DNA of 30,811 bases from NCBI GenBank assembly GCA_036388475.1, contig DASVRT010000096.1, positions 1-30,811 on the forward strand, read 5' to 3'. The translations under genes were made by a program, and so were the position numbers. This document shows, piece by piece, positions 22,299 to 30,002 of this stretch (positions are counted from its first letter, which is position 1; every line of letters begins with the position of its first letter). The notes beneath the pieces were generated by a model. It saw nothing but the letters and a program-made list of their open reading frames with translations, did no database searches and was not told the origin of the DNA. The stretch is from JALZHR01 sp036388475. GTDB taxonomy: Bacteria > Acidobacteriota > Blastocatellia > Pyrinomonadales > Pyrinomonadaceae.

Positions 22299-22708
22299 AA
22301 AATTTCCCGCCCGAGAAGATTTTCCAGAGTGTTGTCAAAACTATTTTATTTGTTTTTTGCGGAGTTCCGGGAGCATTTATTACTGCTTTTTCGGTCATCA
22401 TCTTCATTATCTCATTAACTGGTAAAGAACATTCGACCAAAAATCCGCTTTATGCCGTTCTATGGTTTATTTTGGGCAGTTGTCTTCTGCTTGTCGGCTT
22501 GCGAAAAACCCAGCCGCCGCCTTACCTGCCGGTCATCCGGTCTTTCCCGTGTTTAATTTTCGCGCCCGCGCTGCCTGGCGGATTATTCGGCGATTTTACA
22601 AGTCAATTGGAGGGAATACTCGATTCGACTTTCTTCCTGTCGCTTTTCGTTATCCCGTTTCTCGTCAAAAAAAGAGTGGATAGATTTTATGCCGAAAAGC
22701 CGGCTTAA
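22295..22708 (+). CDS. Small integral membrane protein of unknown function (137 aa)
   Basis: The protein is basic and hydrophobic, with helices at about 12-40 (SVVKTILFVFCGVPGAFITAFSVIIFII), 50-65 (YAVLWFILGSCLLLVGL), 80-97 and 110-125 (DSTFFLSLFVIPFLV). A positive tail VKKRVDRFYAEKPA ends it. Three or four membrane spans are likely. No motif is recognised. No ribosome site is visible, but a nine-codon ORF overlaps its ATG. It lies between the divergent acyl-CoA synthetase gene and the SDR gene. Confidence 0.72.
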   Translation: MKNFPPEKIFQSVVKTILFVFCGVPGAFITAFSVIIFIISLTGKEHSTKNPLYAVLWFILGSCLLLVGLRKTQPPPYLPVIRSFPCLIFAPALPGGLFGDFTSQLEGILDSTFFLSLFVIPFLVKKRVDRFYAEKPA

Positions 22709-22796
22709 ATATTTTTTACGGAGTCTTTTTGTTTTATGAAACAGTCAATCAAGATTTTTCAAACGGCGTAAATTTTTGTAATTTGTAATTAAGCTT

Positions 22797-23585
22797 ATGA
22801 GCGAAAAACCTGTCGAAATCAAACTTCCGACGAATCTTTTTCAAGGCAAAACCGCCATCGTCACGGGCGCGTCGCGCGGCGTCGGGCGGGCGACCGTTTT
22901 GAGATTGGCGGAAGCGGGCGCGAATGTCGTCGTCAATTATTTGAGCGCGGAAGAAAAAGCGAACAACGTCGTGAAATTATGCGAGGAAAAAGGCGTCGGC
23001 GCAATTGCCGTGCGCGGCGACGTTTCCGAATGGGAGGACGCGCAGACGCTGGCGCAAAAGGCGCTGGAAAAATTCGGGCAGATTGATTTGCTCGTCTGCA
23101 ACGCGGGCATCTGGGAAGGCGCGCCGATTGAGGAAATGTCGGAAGACGTCTGGAACAAGGTTTTGAACACGAATCTGAAAAGCGCCTGGGCGATGACGAA
23201 AGCCTGCGTGCCGGCGATGAAGAAACGCGAAACGGGCGCGATTGTGCTGGTTTCTTCGACCGCCGGGCAGCGCGGCGAGGCAAATTATTCAAACTACGCG
23301 GCGTCGAAAGGCGGGCAAATCAGTTTTACGAAAGCTCTGGCGAGCGAACTCTGCCCGAAAATCCGCGTCAACGCGGTCGCGCCCGGCTGGATTGAAACGG
23401 CGATGGTGCGCCCGGTTTTCGAAGACGAAAACTACCGGCAAAGCGTTATCAATTCGATTCCATTGAAACGAATGGCGACGAGCGACGACGTGGCGCTCTC
23501 GATTTGTTTTCTGCTGTCGGATTGGTCGCGCCACATCACGGGTGAGATTCTGAACATCAACGGCGGCACGGTTTTATGCGGGTAA
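22797..23585 (+). CDS. SDR-family oxidoreductase (FabG-like)
   Basis: The 262-aa classical short-chain dehydrogenase has the dinucleotide-binding motif TGASRGVG (about 19-26), NAGIW (NAG motif), the catalytic Ser in LVSSTAG and YAASKGG (Tyr-x-x-x-Lys), plus the C-terminal AVAPGWIETAM and GEILNINGGTVL. It is related to 3-oxoacyl-ACP reductases, but many SDRs share these motifs, so the substrate is not known. Asn-Tyr after Val-Val-Val suggests a preference for NADPH or NADH that cannot be settled by eye. It is followed by a large palindromic repeat. Confidence 0.93.
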   Translation: MSEKPVEIKLPTNLFQGKTAIVTGASRGVGRATVLRLAEAGANVVVNYLSAEEKANNVVKLCEEKGVGAIAVRGDVSEWEDAQTLAQKALEKFGQIDLLVCNAGIWEGAPIEEMSEDVWNKVLNTNLKSAWAMTKACVPAMKKRETGAIVLVSSTAGQRGEANYSNYAASKGGQISFTKALASELCPKIRVNAVAPGWIETAMVRPVFEDENYRQSVINSIPLKRMATSDDVALSICFLLSDWSRHITGEILNINGGTVLCG

Positions 23586-23587
23586 AT

Positions 23588-23807
23588 TCAGCCGCGGCGG
23601 ACACGGAGAAAGAAAATCTAACCACAGATGGACACAGATATACACGGATAATTTAACGGGGCGGGCAGGATGAATAGGATAAAAAAGAAGCTCAATCCTA
23701 ATAGTTTTAAATTATCCTGTAAATCCCGTTAATCCTGTTAACATCTGCGTTTATCTGTATCCATCTGTGGTTTCACTCTTTCCTTTCCCTGTCGCTTCTG
23801 TGGCTGA
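23588..23807. repeat. 220-bp palindromic intergenic repeat element
   Basis: The whole element is an imperfect palindrome. The ends are TCAGCC/GGCTGA. A 21-nt arm at 23620-23640 pairs with 23752-23772 with one mismatch (AACCACAGATGGAYACAGATA). Inner arms contain AGGAT and ATCCT words (ATAGGATAAAA, CAATCCTAATAG). Such CCACAGATGGACAC palindromes are seen as dispersed non-coding repeats in several bacterial phyla, with no known function. Related pieces lie at 2123-2309 and 18601-18676. Confidence 0.85.
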
Positions 23808-23864
23808 ATTTTCTTCGCCGCTTTTGCGTCCTTCGCCGTTTTCATTTAACTTTACAAGTTAATT

Positions 23865-25253
23865 GTGAGTGAAAGATTAAACCCGACAGTAATGAAATTC
23901 GGCGGCACGTCGGTCGGCGACGTCGCCGCTTTTGAGCGCGTTTTTCGCATCGTCTCCGGGCAGGTCGATAAAAAGCCCGTCGTGGTCGTTTCGGCGATGA
24001 CGAAAGTGACCGATGCGCTTTTGACAGCTTTCGACACGGCGAAAAAAGGCGATTCGGAAGCGGCAAACGCTTTTCTCGAACCGCATTACGCGCGTCACGA
24101 AGAAGTTTCCCGGAATTTCCTGAACGAAAAACAACAGCAGGCTTTCGACGAGGAATTGGGCTTTGTGAAAAGCGAAATAGGCGAGCTTTTCAAGCGCGTT
24201 TCGCGCCGCTCGCTGCCGCTGGCGATGATGAAAGACGCCGTCGTTTCCTACGGCGAACAGCTTTCTTCAAGATTGCTGGCGGAAGTTTTAAAGGCGAAAG
24301 GCGTCAAGGCGCGGGCGGTGGATTCGCGCCGCCTGATTGTGACGGACGAAGAATACGGCGCGGCACAGCCCGTCTGGGACGAAACCGAAAGATTAATCAA
24401 AATCGAGCTTGAATACCTGATTCGAAACGGCGAAATTCCCGTGATGGGCGGATTTATCGCGGCGAGCCGGAGCGGCGAAACGACGACGCTCGGGCGCGGC
24501 GGCTCGGATTATTCGGCGGCGCTCGTCGCGGCGGCTTTGCGCGCACGCGAACTGCAAATCTGGACGGACGTGACCGGCGTGATGACGTGCGACCCGCGCA
24601 TTGTCAGCGAGGCGCGGACGATTCCCGTTCTCAGTTACGAAGAAGCCGCCGAACTCGCCTATTTCGGCGCGAAAGTTTTGCACCCGAAAACGATTCAGCC
24701 CGCCGTCGATTATTCGATTCCGGTCAGAGTCTGCAATACGTTCGCGCCGGAGACGGTCGGCACGATGGTTTTGTCCGAATCCGGCGAAGCGCCGAACAAA
24801 ATCAAATCCATCGCGCACAAGAAAAACATCACGATTCTGCGAATTTCGTCGGCGCGAATGCTCGGAAGCTACGGCTTTATGTCGGCGCTTTTCCAGATTT
24901 TCGAACGTTACCGGACGGTGATCGACGTGATTTCGACCTCGGAAGTTTCCGTCGCTTTGACGCTCGACAACACGGCTTCGCTCGAACAGATTGTCAGCGA
25001 CTTAAAACGTCTCGGCGAGGTCGAGGTCGAGCCGGATAACGCGGTCGTCTGCGTCGTCGGCGAAGGCTTGCGCGCCGCTTCGGGCTTGGCGGCGAAAATC
25101 TTTTCGACGATTGAGGACATCAATGTCGGGCTCGTTTCGCACGGCGCGTCGAACGTCAACCTGACGTTTGTGGTCAAGGAAGACGTCGCGGGCGAAGTGA
25201 TTAAAAAATTGCACGATGAATTTTTCAAGGAAAGCCGTAAGGAACGAATATAA
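23865..25253 (+). CDS. lysC: Aspartokinase (LysC/AK III-type, monofunctional)
   Basis: The 462-aa enzyme starts at a GTG (23865); an ATG is available at 23892 but would cut into the conserved N-terminus. Signatures are VMKFGGTSVGD (about 9-19), the GRGGSDYSAALVA region (about 209-221), WTDVTGVMTCDPR, and YFGAKVLHPKTIQPA. Two C-terminal ACT domains (about 320-460, including FMSALFQIFERYRTVIDVISTSEVSVALTL) sense end products, typically lysine. It phosphorylates aspartate, the first step to lysine, methionine, threonine and diaminopimelate. No homoserine dehydrogenase is fused. No lysine riboswitch is seen; a large palindrome sits upstream. Confidence 0.95.
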   Translation: MSERLNPTVMKFGGTSVGDVAAFERVFRIVSGQVDKKPVVVVSAMTKVTDALLTAFDTAKKGDSEAANAFLEPHYARHEEVSRNFLNEKQQQAFDEELGFVKSEIGELFKRVSRRSLPLAMMKDAVVSYGEQLSSRLLAEVLKAKGVKARAVDSRRLIVTDEEYGAAQPVWDETERLIKIELEYLIRNGEIPVMGGFIAASRSGETTTLGRGGSDYSAALVAAALRARELQIWTDVTGVMTCDPRIVSEARTIPVLSYEEAAELAYFGAKVLHPKTIQPAVDYSIPVRVCNTFAPETVGTMVLSESGEAPNKIKSIAHKKNITILRISSARMLGSYGFMSALFQIFERYRTVIDVISTSEVSVALTLDNTASLEQIVSDLKRLGEVEVEPDNAVVCVVGEGLRAASGLAAKIFSTIEDINVGLVSHGASNVNLTFVVKEDVAGEVIKKLHDEFFKESRKERI

Positions 25254-25255
25254 AT

Positions 25256-25411
25256 ATGAAACCAATAAAACTTGATGAGGTATTAAACGAAACGGGAAGA
25301 CTCTTTGAGAACAATAATGATTTAGGAGACGTTAGGGACGAACTAAATGTTTTTAAACAATTACCGGATTTATTGTCATTTAATATGTCACACGGCGGAA
25401 TAAACAAATGA
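25256..25411 (+). CDS. 51-aa small protein between aspartokinase and the M20 peptidase, ATGA-coupled
   Basis: ATG at 25256, two bases after the lysC stop, opens a 51-codon frame: MKPIKLDEVLNETGRLFENN then NDLGDVRDELNVFKQLPDLL and SFNMSHGGINK. The stop TGA overlaps the ATG of the next gene (ATGA), suggesting translational coupling. AAGGA lies 12 nt upstream. The product is acidic and helical, with no Cys, no membrane helix and no signal. Its sequence is visibly more AT-rich than its neighbours. Function unknown; a regulator or partner of the flanking lysine-pathway enzymes is only inferred from coupling. It might instead be chance, but the two-sided tight spacing argues against that. Confidence 0.6.
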   Translation: MKPIKLDEVLNETGRLFENNNDLGDVRDELNVFKQLPDLLSFNMSHGGINK

Positions 25412-26406
25412 ATCTTTTTGAATTAACCAAAAATTTAATGAATATTCCGTCCGTTTCCGGCGAGGAAGAAGCGGTCGGATTTTTTCTGCGCGATTATCTG
25501 GAAAGCTTGGGCTGGACGGTCGAATTGCAGCCGGTTTCGGAAAATCAAAACAACGTCATCGCTCGGCTGAACGAACGCCCGCGCGTTTTTCTTTCGACGC
25601 ATATGGACACCGTGCCGCCGTTTATCGAAGCTACTGAAGACGACGAAAAAATTTACGGGCGCGGCGCGTGCGACGCGAAAGGCATTATCGCTTCGCAGAT
25701 TTTCGCGGCGGAACTATTGCGAGAACAAGGCGTTACGGACATCGGCTTGCTCTACACGGTTGACGAAGAACAATCTTCGACCGGCGCGAAAGAAGCGAAC
25801 AAGCATCCGCTCGCCGCGAAATGCGAATATCTCATCAACGGCGAGCCGACCGACAACGATTTGGCAATCGGCTCGAAAGGCTCCCTGCGTTTTCTCATCA
25901 AAACCGAAGGCAAAGCCGCGCATTCGGCTTACCCGGAAGAAGGCGAATCGGCGATTGAAAAGCTGCTGGACATTTTACAGGACATTCGCCGAATCGAATT
26001 TCCGAACGACGAATTTTTCGGCGAGACGACCAATAATATCGGCACGCTCAATGCCGGTTTGAAAATCAACATCGTTCCGGCAAGCGCCGAAGCCGGTTTG
26101 CTGATTCGCCTGACGACCGCCAAAGAGCCGATTTGGGAGATTCTCGAAAAAACGATTGCCGGTCGCGGGCGTCTGGAATTAATGTCTTACAGCCTGCCCG
26201 TGAAAATGCTCGCCGTCGAAGGCTTCCGGCAAAAAGTCGTGCGTTTTACGACCGACATTCCGCATCTGCCGGATTGGGGAACGCCGCTTCTTCTGGGCGC
26301 GGGCTCGATTCTGGCGGCGCACACGAAAGACGAGTTTGTTTTGAAAAAAGATTTGGAAGAATCGGTCGGGCTTTATGTGAATTTAGTCAAAAAACTTTTA
26401 GGCTGA
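25408..26406 (+). CDS. M20-family deacylase/peptidase (DapE/ArgE/LysK-like)
   Basis: The 332-aa metallohydrolase has zinc ligands HMD in LSTHMDTVPP (about 69-75), YGRGACDAKG (bridging Asp), YTVDEEQSSTGA (catalytic Glu pair), NGEPTD and a C-terminal His in ILAAHTKDEFV. KAAHSAYPEEGESAIEKLL begins the dimerisation insert. Family options are succinyl-diaminopimelate desuccinylase, acetylornithine deacetylase or LysK-type acetyl-lysine deacetylase. Linkage to lysC and the coupled small ORF favours a diaminopimelate or lysine-pathway role, but not decisively. Some M20 members are short, so 332 aa is acceptable. A terminator follows at 26481-26523. Confidence 0.87.
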   Translation: MNLFELTKNLMNIPSVSGEEEAVGFFLRDYLESLGWTVELQPVSENQNNVIARLNERPRVFLSTHMDTVPPFIEATEDDEKIYGRGACDAKGIIASQIFAAELLREQGVTDIGLLYTVDEEQSSTGAKEANKHPLAAKCEYLINGEPTDNDLAIGSKGSLRFLIKTEGKAAHSAYPEEGESAIEKLLDILQDIRRIEFPNDEFFGETTNNIGTLNAGLKINIVPASAEAGLLIRLTTAKEPIWEILEKTIAGRGRLELMSYSLPVKMLAVEGFRQKVVRFTTDIPHLPDWGTPLLLGAGSILAAHTKDEFVLKKDLEESVGLYVNLVKKLLG

Positions 26407-26480
26407 AATGAACGTCGCCGATTTCGGCAAATAACTTTTACTTTTGCGCGGCAGCGGATTCATTTAAACCGATTCAATTT

Positions 26481-26523
26481 AAGGCGGGTTCGGCGCAATT
26501 ATTATTAACGTCGAACCCGCCTT
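26481..26523. terminator. Bidirectional terminator between M20 gene and secreted-protein gene
   Basis: AAGGCGGGTTCG and CGAACCCGCCTT (26512-26523) form a perfect 12-bp stem around a 19-nt loop and end in T-rich sequence. The convergent minus-strand gene also terminates here (T-run on that strand from the AA before the stem). Confidence 0.82.
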
Positions 26524-26534
26524 TTGTTTGCTGT

Positions 26535-27080
26535 TTATTCAAATCGCGTGCCCGTTCCGCTGGCGCAGTTATTCGCAATGACATTGCCGTTAGCGTCCAG
26601 AACCTGCGCCGTGGCGGTAGCGGTGTAGCTGTTTCCGTCCGCGCTCAATTCGATTTGCTGTCTCACAATCTGCCTTCCGGCAAGCGCGCCGTCGGCATTG
26701 AAGCGGAAAAATTGAAATGCCGTCCTGTAAGTGCGCCTCGATTCATAACTCCAGACTCCGTGGCTCGGGCTGCGCAGCGCCGGGCTGATTTGCGTGCCGG
26801 ATTCCCAAAACGTGCCGCCGCGCGTAAAAGTGAACAGGGCGGGAAAAGTTCCCAGTACCGCGCCGGTTTGACAGTTGAGTCTCGTGCCCTGGTGATTCCA
26901 CGAGCCTTCCAGTTTTCCGGCGTGCGCGCTTCGCGTGGACGCATTTTCCTGTTTTTGTCCGTCGCCGGTTTCTTCGTTAATAATGTCCTCCTGCGCGGAC
27001 GCCGAAGTATGCGCGAATGTCGCCAGCATCAAAATCGCCAGCATTGCTGCGCCGATTGTTTTCAAGAATGTATTTTTCAT
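26535..27080 (-). CDS. Secreted protein of unknown function, Acidobacteria-type
   Basis: Residues 1-29 form a signal peptide (AILMLATFAHTSASA, AxA cleavage before QEDI). A short polar region leads to a compact beta-rich domain of about 120 residues: LEGSWNHQGTRLNCQTG, LFTFTRGGTFWESG, SPALRSPSHGVWSYE, FFRFNADGALAGRQ, then ELSADGNSYTATATAQVLDANGNVI. Two cysteines (RLNCQ and NNCAS) are likely to form a disulfide. The layout suggests a lipocalin-like barrel. I recall similar short exported proteins in Acidobacteria, with no defined function. A good AAGGAA precedes the ATG. It is divergent from the winged-helix regulator. Confidence 0.82.
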   Translation of the reverse strand: MKNTFLKTIGAAMLAILMLATFAHTSASAQEDIINEETGDGQKQENASTRSAHAGKLEGSWNHQGTRLNCQTGAVLGTFPALFTFTRGGTFWESGTQISPALRSPSHGVWSYESRRTYRTAFQFFRFNADGALAGRQIVRQQIELSADGNSYTATATAQVLDANGNVIANNCASGTGTRFE

Positions 27081-27215
27081 TTTATTTTCCTTTTTATTTT
27101 TAGATTATTTCAGCCGAATCTTTTTAATTGCGGCTGATGAGTGTCATAATCTCCCGAGACAGTTCTGAAAATCTTTCCGTTCGGCGTGAAAATTCCTGAA
27201 AATTTCTGACCAGAG

Positions 27216-29156
27216 ATGATAAACGGGCTTCAATCACAAATTTATGCATTCGGCGAGTTTCGCGTTGACGCCGTCAAACGCCTGTTAATACGGGACGCGG
27301 GCGAAATTATTCCGCTGACGCCGAAGATTTTCGATACGCTTTTGTATTTCTTGGAAAACGGCGGAAAAGTGATTGAAAAAGATGAGCTGATGCGCGAAAT
27401 CTGGTCGGATACGATTGTCGAGGAAAATAATCTCAATAAAAATATCTCGGTTCTGCGTCGCGTCTTAGGCGAAAAACCGGGCGAGCACCGCTTTATCGTA
27501 ACCGTTCCGGGACACGGTTATAAATTCGTCGCCGATGTCAGCCGGATTGAAGACGCAGAAACGCGGGAACGCGGAGACGCGGAGGAAAACGAGGCGGAAA
27601 GACAAAACGTCGATTCCGCAAAAGTCGATTCCGCAAAAAAAGATGATGCTCCGCCAAACCACGTCGCGCCGCCGCCTCTCCTTGCCTCCGCCTCGCAAAA
27701 ATACCTAATCGCTGCCGCGTTGGTTTTATTGATTGCCGGCGTCGGCGCGGCTTTTTATTTTTGGCAATCGGCGGCAAAACCCGTTTCGTCGCCGATAAAA
27801 ACCATCGCCGTTTTGCCGTTCAAATCGCTCGGCGCGGAAAGCCGCAACGAGGCTCTGGAACTCGGAATGGCGGACAGCCTGATTGCCAAGCTCGGCAGCG
27901 AAGAAATTATCGTGCGCCCGCTCGGCTCGGTCAGTCGATATGCCGCTTTAGAACAAGATTCCCTGATAGCGGGGCGCGAACTCGCGGTCGAAACCGTTTT
28001 GGACGGAACGATTCAAACGGCGGACAACCGGATAAGAATTTCGGCACAGCTTTTTCGCACGAGCGACGGGAAACAGCTTTGGACCGGACAATTTGACGAA
28101 AAATTTACGGACATTTTCGCCGTTCAGGATGCGATTTCCGAACGCGTGGCGGCGGCTTTGAAAATCCGGCTCGGCGGCAACGGGAAAAAACGTTACACGG
28201 AAAACGTCGAAGCCTACCAGTTTTATATGAAAGGGCGTTTTCACCTGCTCAAAGCTATCAGCGCGGAAACCGAAACAAGCATTTCATATTTCGGGCAGGC
28301 GATTGCCGCCGACCCGAATTACGCGCTTGCCTGCGCCGGACTCGCGGACGCCTATCGCGGGCGCGTCGTCGGCGGTGAAATGCCTTCCGGCGACGTTTTT
28401 CCGAAGGCGAGAGCGGCGGCAAACAAGGCAATCGAAATCGACGACACGCTCGCCGAAGCGCACGCCAATCTCGGTCACATTATGTTTTGGTATGATTGGG
28501 ATTGGGCGGGAGCGGAAAATCAACACAAACGTGCCTTGCAGCTCGACCCGAACAGCGCCGACACGCTCCAGTTTTACGCGCATTTACTTTCCAATACGGG
28601 GCGACACGCCGAAGCGCTCGCCAAAATAAAACGCGCCCGCGAGCTCGACCCGCTTAATCTGCGCATCAACGCGCTCGAAGGACTGTTTCTCCTGCACGCG
28701 GGACAAACCGATGAAGCGATAGCCAGATTGCAGAAAACTCTTGAGCTGGATTCGAATTTTCGGCTCGCCAATATGTTTGCCGCCCGAGCTTATATCGAAA
28801 AGGGAATGTTTGCCGAAGCCGTCGCCGCTACCCGCAAGGCGAGAGAACTTTCCGCGGAAAGTACCGAACCAATCGCCTTTGGCGCATACGCTTTGGCAAA
28901 AGCGGGCAAAATTACCGAAGCGCACGCCGCGCTTGACGAGCTGTTGAAATTATCGACTGCAAAATACGTTCCGCCGTATAACTTCGCGCTCGTCTATAAC
29001 GCGCTCGGCGAAAGCGGCAAAGCGCTCGATTATCTGGAAAAAAGTTTCGCCGAAAAAGACGTGCGAATGACATTTCTAAAAGTCGAGCCGAAATGGAACA
29101 ATCTCAGACGCGAGCCGCGTTTCGTTGATTTGATGCGGCGGATGAATTTTGAATAA
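27216..29156 (+). CDS. CadC-like one-component regulator: winged helix, membrane helix, TolB-like domain, TPRs
   Basis: The 646-aa fusion begins with an OmpR/PhoB-type winged helix (about 10-105: PLTPKIFDTLLYFLENGGKV, the recognition segment NNLNKNISVLRRVLG, and TVPGHGYKFVADV). A polar linker follows (about 106-160; ETRERGDAEE and twice VDSAK), then one membrane helix (about 165-187), a TolB-like domain IKTIAVLPFKSLG...ADSLIAKL...RLGGN (about 192-320), and TPR repeats to the end (AYQFYMKGRFHLL, NYALACAGLADAYRG, PLNLRINALEGLFLLHAGQTDEA). The cytoplasmic DNA-binding part would be controlled by the periplasmic sensing part. It is a common Acidobacteria architecture; the ligand and targets are unknown. 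Confidence 0.92.
   Translation: MINGLQSQIYAFGEFRVDAVKRLLIRDAGEIIPLTPKIFDTLLYFLENGGKVIEKDELMREIWSDTIVEENNLNKNISVLRRVLGEKPGEHRFIVTVPGHGYKFVADVSRIEDAETRERGDAEENEAERQNVDSAKVDSAKKDDAPPNHVAPPPLLASASQKYLIAAALVLLIAGVGAAFYFWQSAAKPVSSPIKTIAVLPFKSLGAESRNEALELGMADSLIAKLGSEEIIVRPLGSVSRYAALEQDSLIAGRELAVETVLDGTIQTADNRIRISAQLFRTSDGKQLWTGQFDEKFTDIFAVQDAISERVAAALKIRLGGNGKKRYTENVEAYQFYMKGRFHLLKAISAETETSISYFGQAIAADPNYALACAGLADAYRGRVVGGEMPSGDVFPKARAAANKAIEIDDTLAEAHANLGHIMFWYDWDWAGAENQHKRALQLDPNSADTLQFYAHLLSNTGRHAEALAKIKRARELDPLNLRINALEGLFLLHAGQTDEAIARLQKTLELDSNFRLANMFAARAYIEKGMFAEAVAATRKARELSAESTEPIAFGAYALAKAGKITEAHAALDELLKLSTAKYVPPYNFALVYNALGESGKALDYLEKSFAEKDVRMTFLKVEPKWNNLRREPRFVDLMRRMNFE
27551..27640. repeat. 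Repeat-like DNA encoding the linker of the CadC-like regulator
   Basis: Within the gene, GCAGAAACGCGGG (27555-27567) is identical to the start of the intergenic hairpin at 3817-3829. ACGCGGAGACGCGGAGG is a short array. A perfect 15-bp tandem duplication (27609-27623 and 27624-27638) encodes VDSAK twice. Confidence 0.6.
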
Positions 29157-29164
29157 TAGATAAA

Positions 29165-29875
29165 ATGAAAATAGCTTTAATCGGTTACGGCGCGATGGGC
29201 AAACTCATCAAGAGCTTAGCCGAAAATAAAAATCACGAAATTGCGTTGATTATTCACGAAACGGACGCGAATCTCTCAGCCGCGGAATTAGCGGAAAAGC
29301 TGAGAGGCGTTGATGCGGCGATTGATTTTTCGGCGGCTGAAGCGGTCGGAAAAAATGTCGAAGCCTGCGTTCTGGCTGGCGTTCCGCTTGTCGAAGGCAC
29401 GACCGGCTGGAACGCGGAGCGCGAAGAAATCGAAAAATTCGTTAAAGAAAACGGCGGCGCGTTTGTCTTCGGCGCAAATTTCTCAATCGGCGTCAATTTG
29501 TTTTATCGCATCGCCGGTTTTGCGTCGGAGCTTTTCGCTAAATTTGAAGATTACGAAGCGTTTATCGAAGAACAGCATCACTCGCGCAAAAAAGACGCGC
29601 CTTCCGGGACGGCTTTGAAGCTGAAAGACATTGTTTCCCAATATATTACAAAAGATTTTTCCGTTTCCGCGACGCGCGCCGGAAATATTCCGGGCACGCA
29701 CCGTGTCGGCTTTGACGGCGCGGCTGACCAGATTCTGCTGGAACACACGGCGCGCTCGCGCGAAGGCTTTGCTGCGGGCGCGATTCTGGCGGCGGAATGG
29801 ATTGCTGCGGGACGCAAAGGTTTTTACGAATTTACCGACGTGATGGATGAAATTTGTCGGAACCGCGGGCGGTAG
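29165..29875 (+). CDS. dapB: 4-hydroxy-tetrahydrodipicolinate reductase
   Basis: The 236-aa enzyme has an N-terminal Rossmann fold MKIALIGYGAMGKLI (variant of the GxxGxMG motif), DFSAAEAV, GTTGWN, and the catalytic/substrate motif EQHHSRKKDAPSGTAL (His-His, Lys, and Ser-Gly-Thr). The C-terminal nucleotide-binding end GFAAGAILAAEWIAAGRKGFYEFTDVMDE is complete. It reduces the dipicolinate precursor with NAD(P)H in diaminopimelate/lysine synthesis. The last residues (RNRGR, before the TAG) are encoded by an inverted repeat shared with the M23 gene. It follows the CadC-like gene by 8 nt, so the two may be co-transcribed. Confidence 0.94.
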   Translation: MKIALIGYGAMGKLIKSLAENKNHEIALIIHETDANLSAAELAEKLRGVDAAIDFSAAEAVGKNVEACVLAGVPLVEGTTGWNAEREEIEKFVKENGGAFVFGANFSIGVNLFYRIAGFASELFAKFEDYEAFIEEQHHSRKKDAPSGTALKLKDIVSQYITKDFSVSATRAGNIPGTHRVGFDGAADQILLEHTARSREGFAAGAILAAEWIAAGRKGFYEFTDVMDEICRNRGR

Positions 29876-30002
29876 CGGGCGGTTTGAGACAGAGGTTTCA
29901 GATTTCAAGTTTTTAGTTTGAATACTCGCTTTACTTGAAACCAGAAATCAGGCGCTTGAAACCGGGCGCGTTCAACCGCTCGCTACCGCCCGCGGTTCCG
30001 AC
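29856..30002. repeat. Inverted repeat spanning the stop codons of two convergent genes
   Basis: Arms 29856-29884 and 29974-30002 are reverse complements over 29 nt with one mismatch. Both contain CGGAACCGCGGGCGGTAG, so both flanking genes end with the same codons CGG AAC CGC GGG CGG TAG. The inner loop also has TTTCAAGT/ACTTGAAA words. It may be a bidirectional terminator. The CGCGGGCGGT word is shared with the hairpin at 3817-3889. Confidence 0.85.

Noticed and set aside
23810..23864. Lysine riboswitch ahead of lysC
   Set aside because: The upstream DNA is the palindromic repeat plus a short AT-rich segment; no L-box helices or conserved AAGAGGNGC block.
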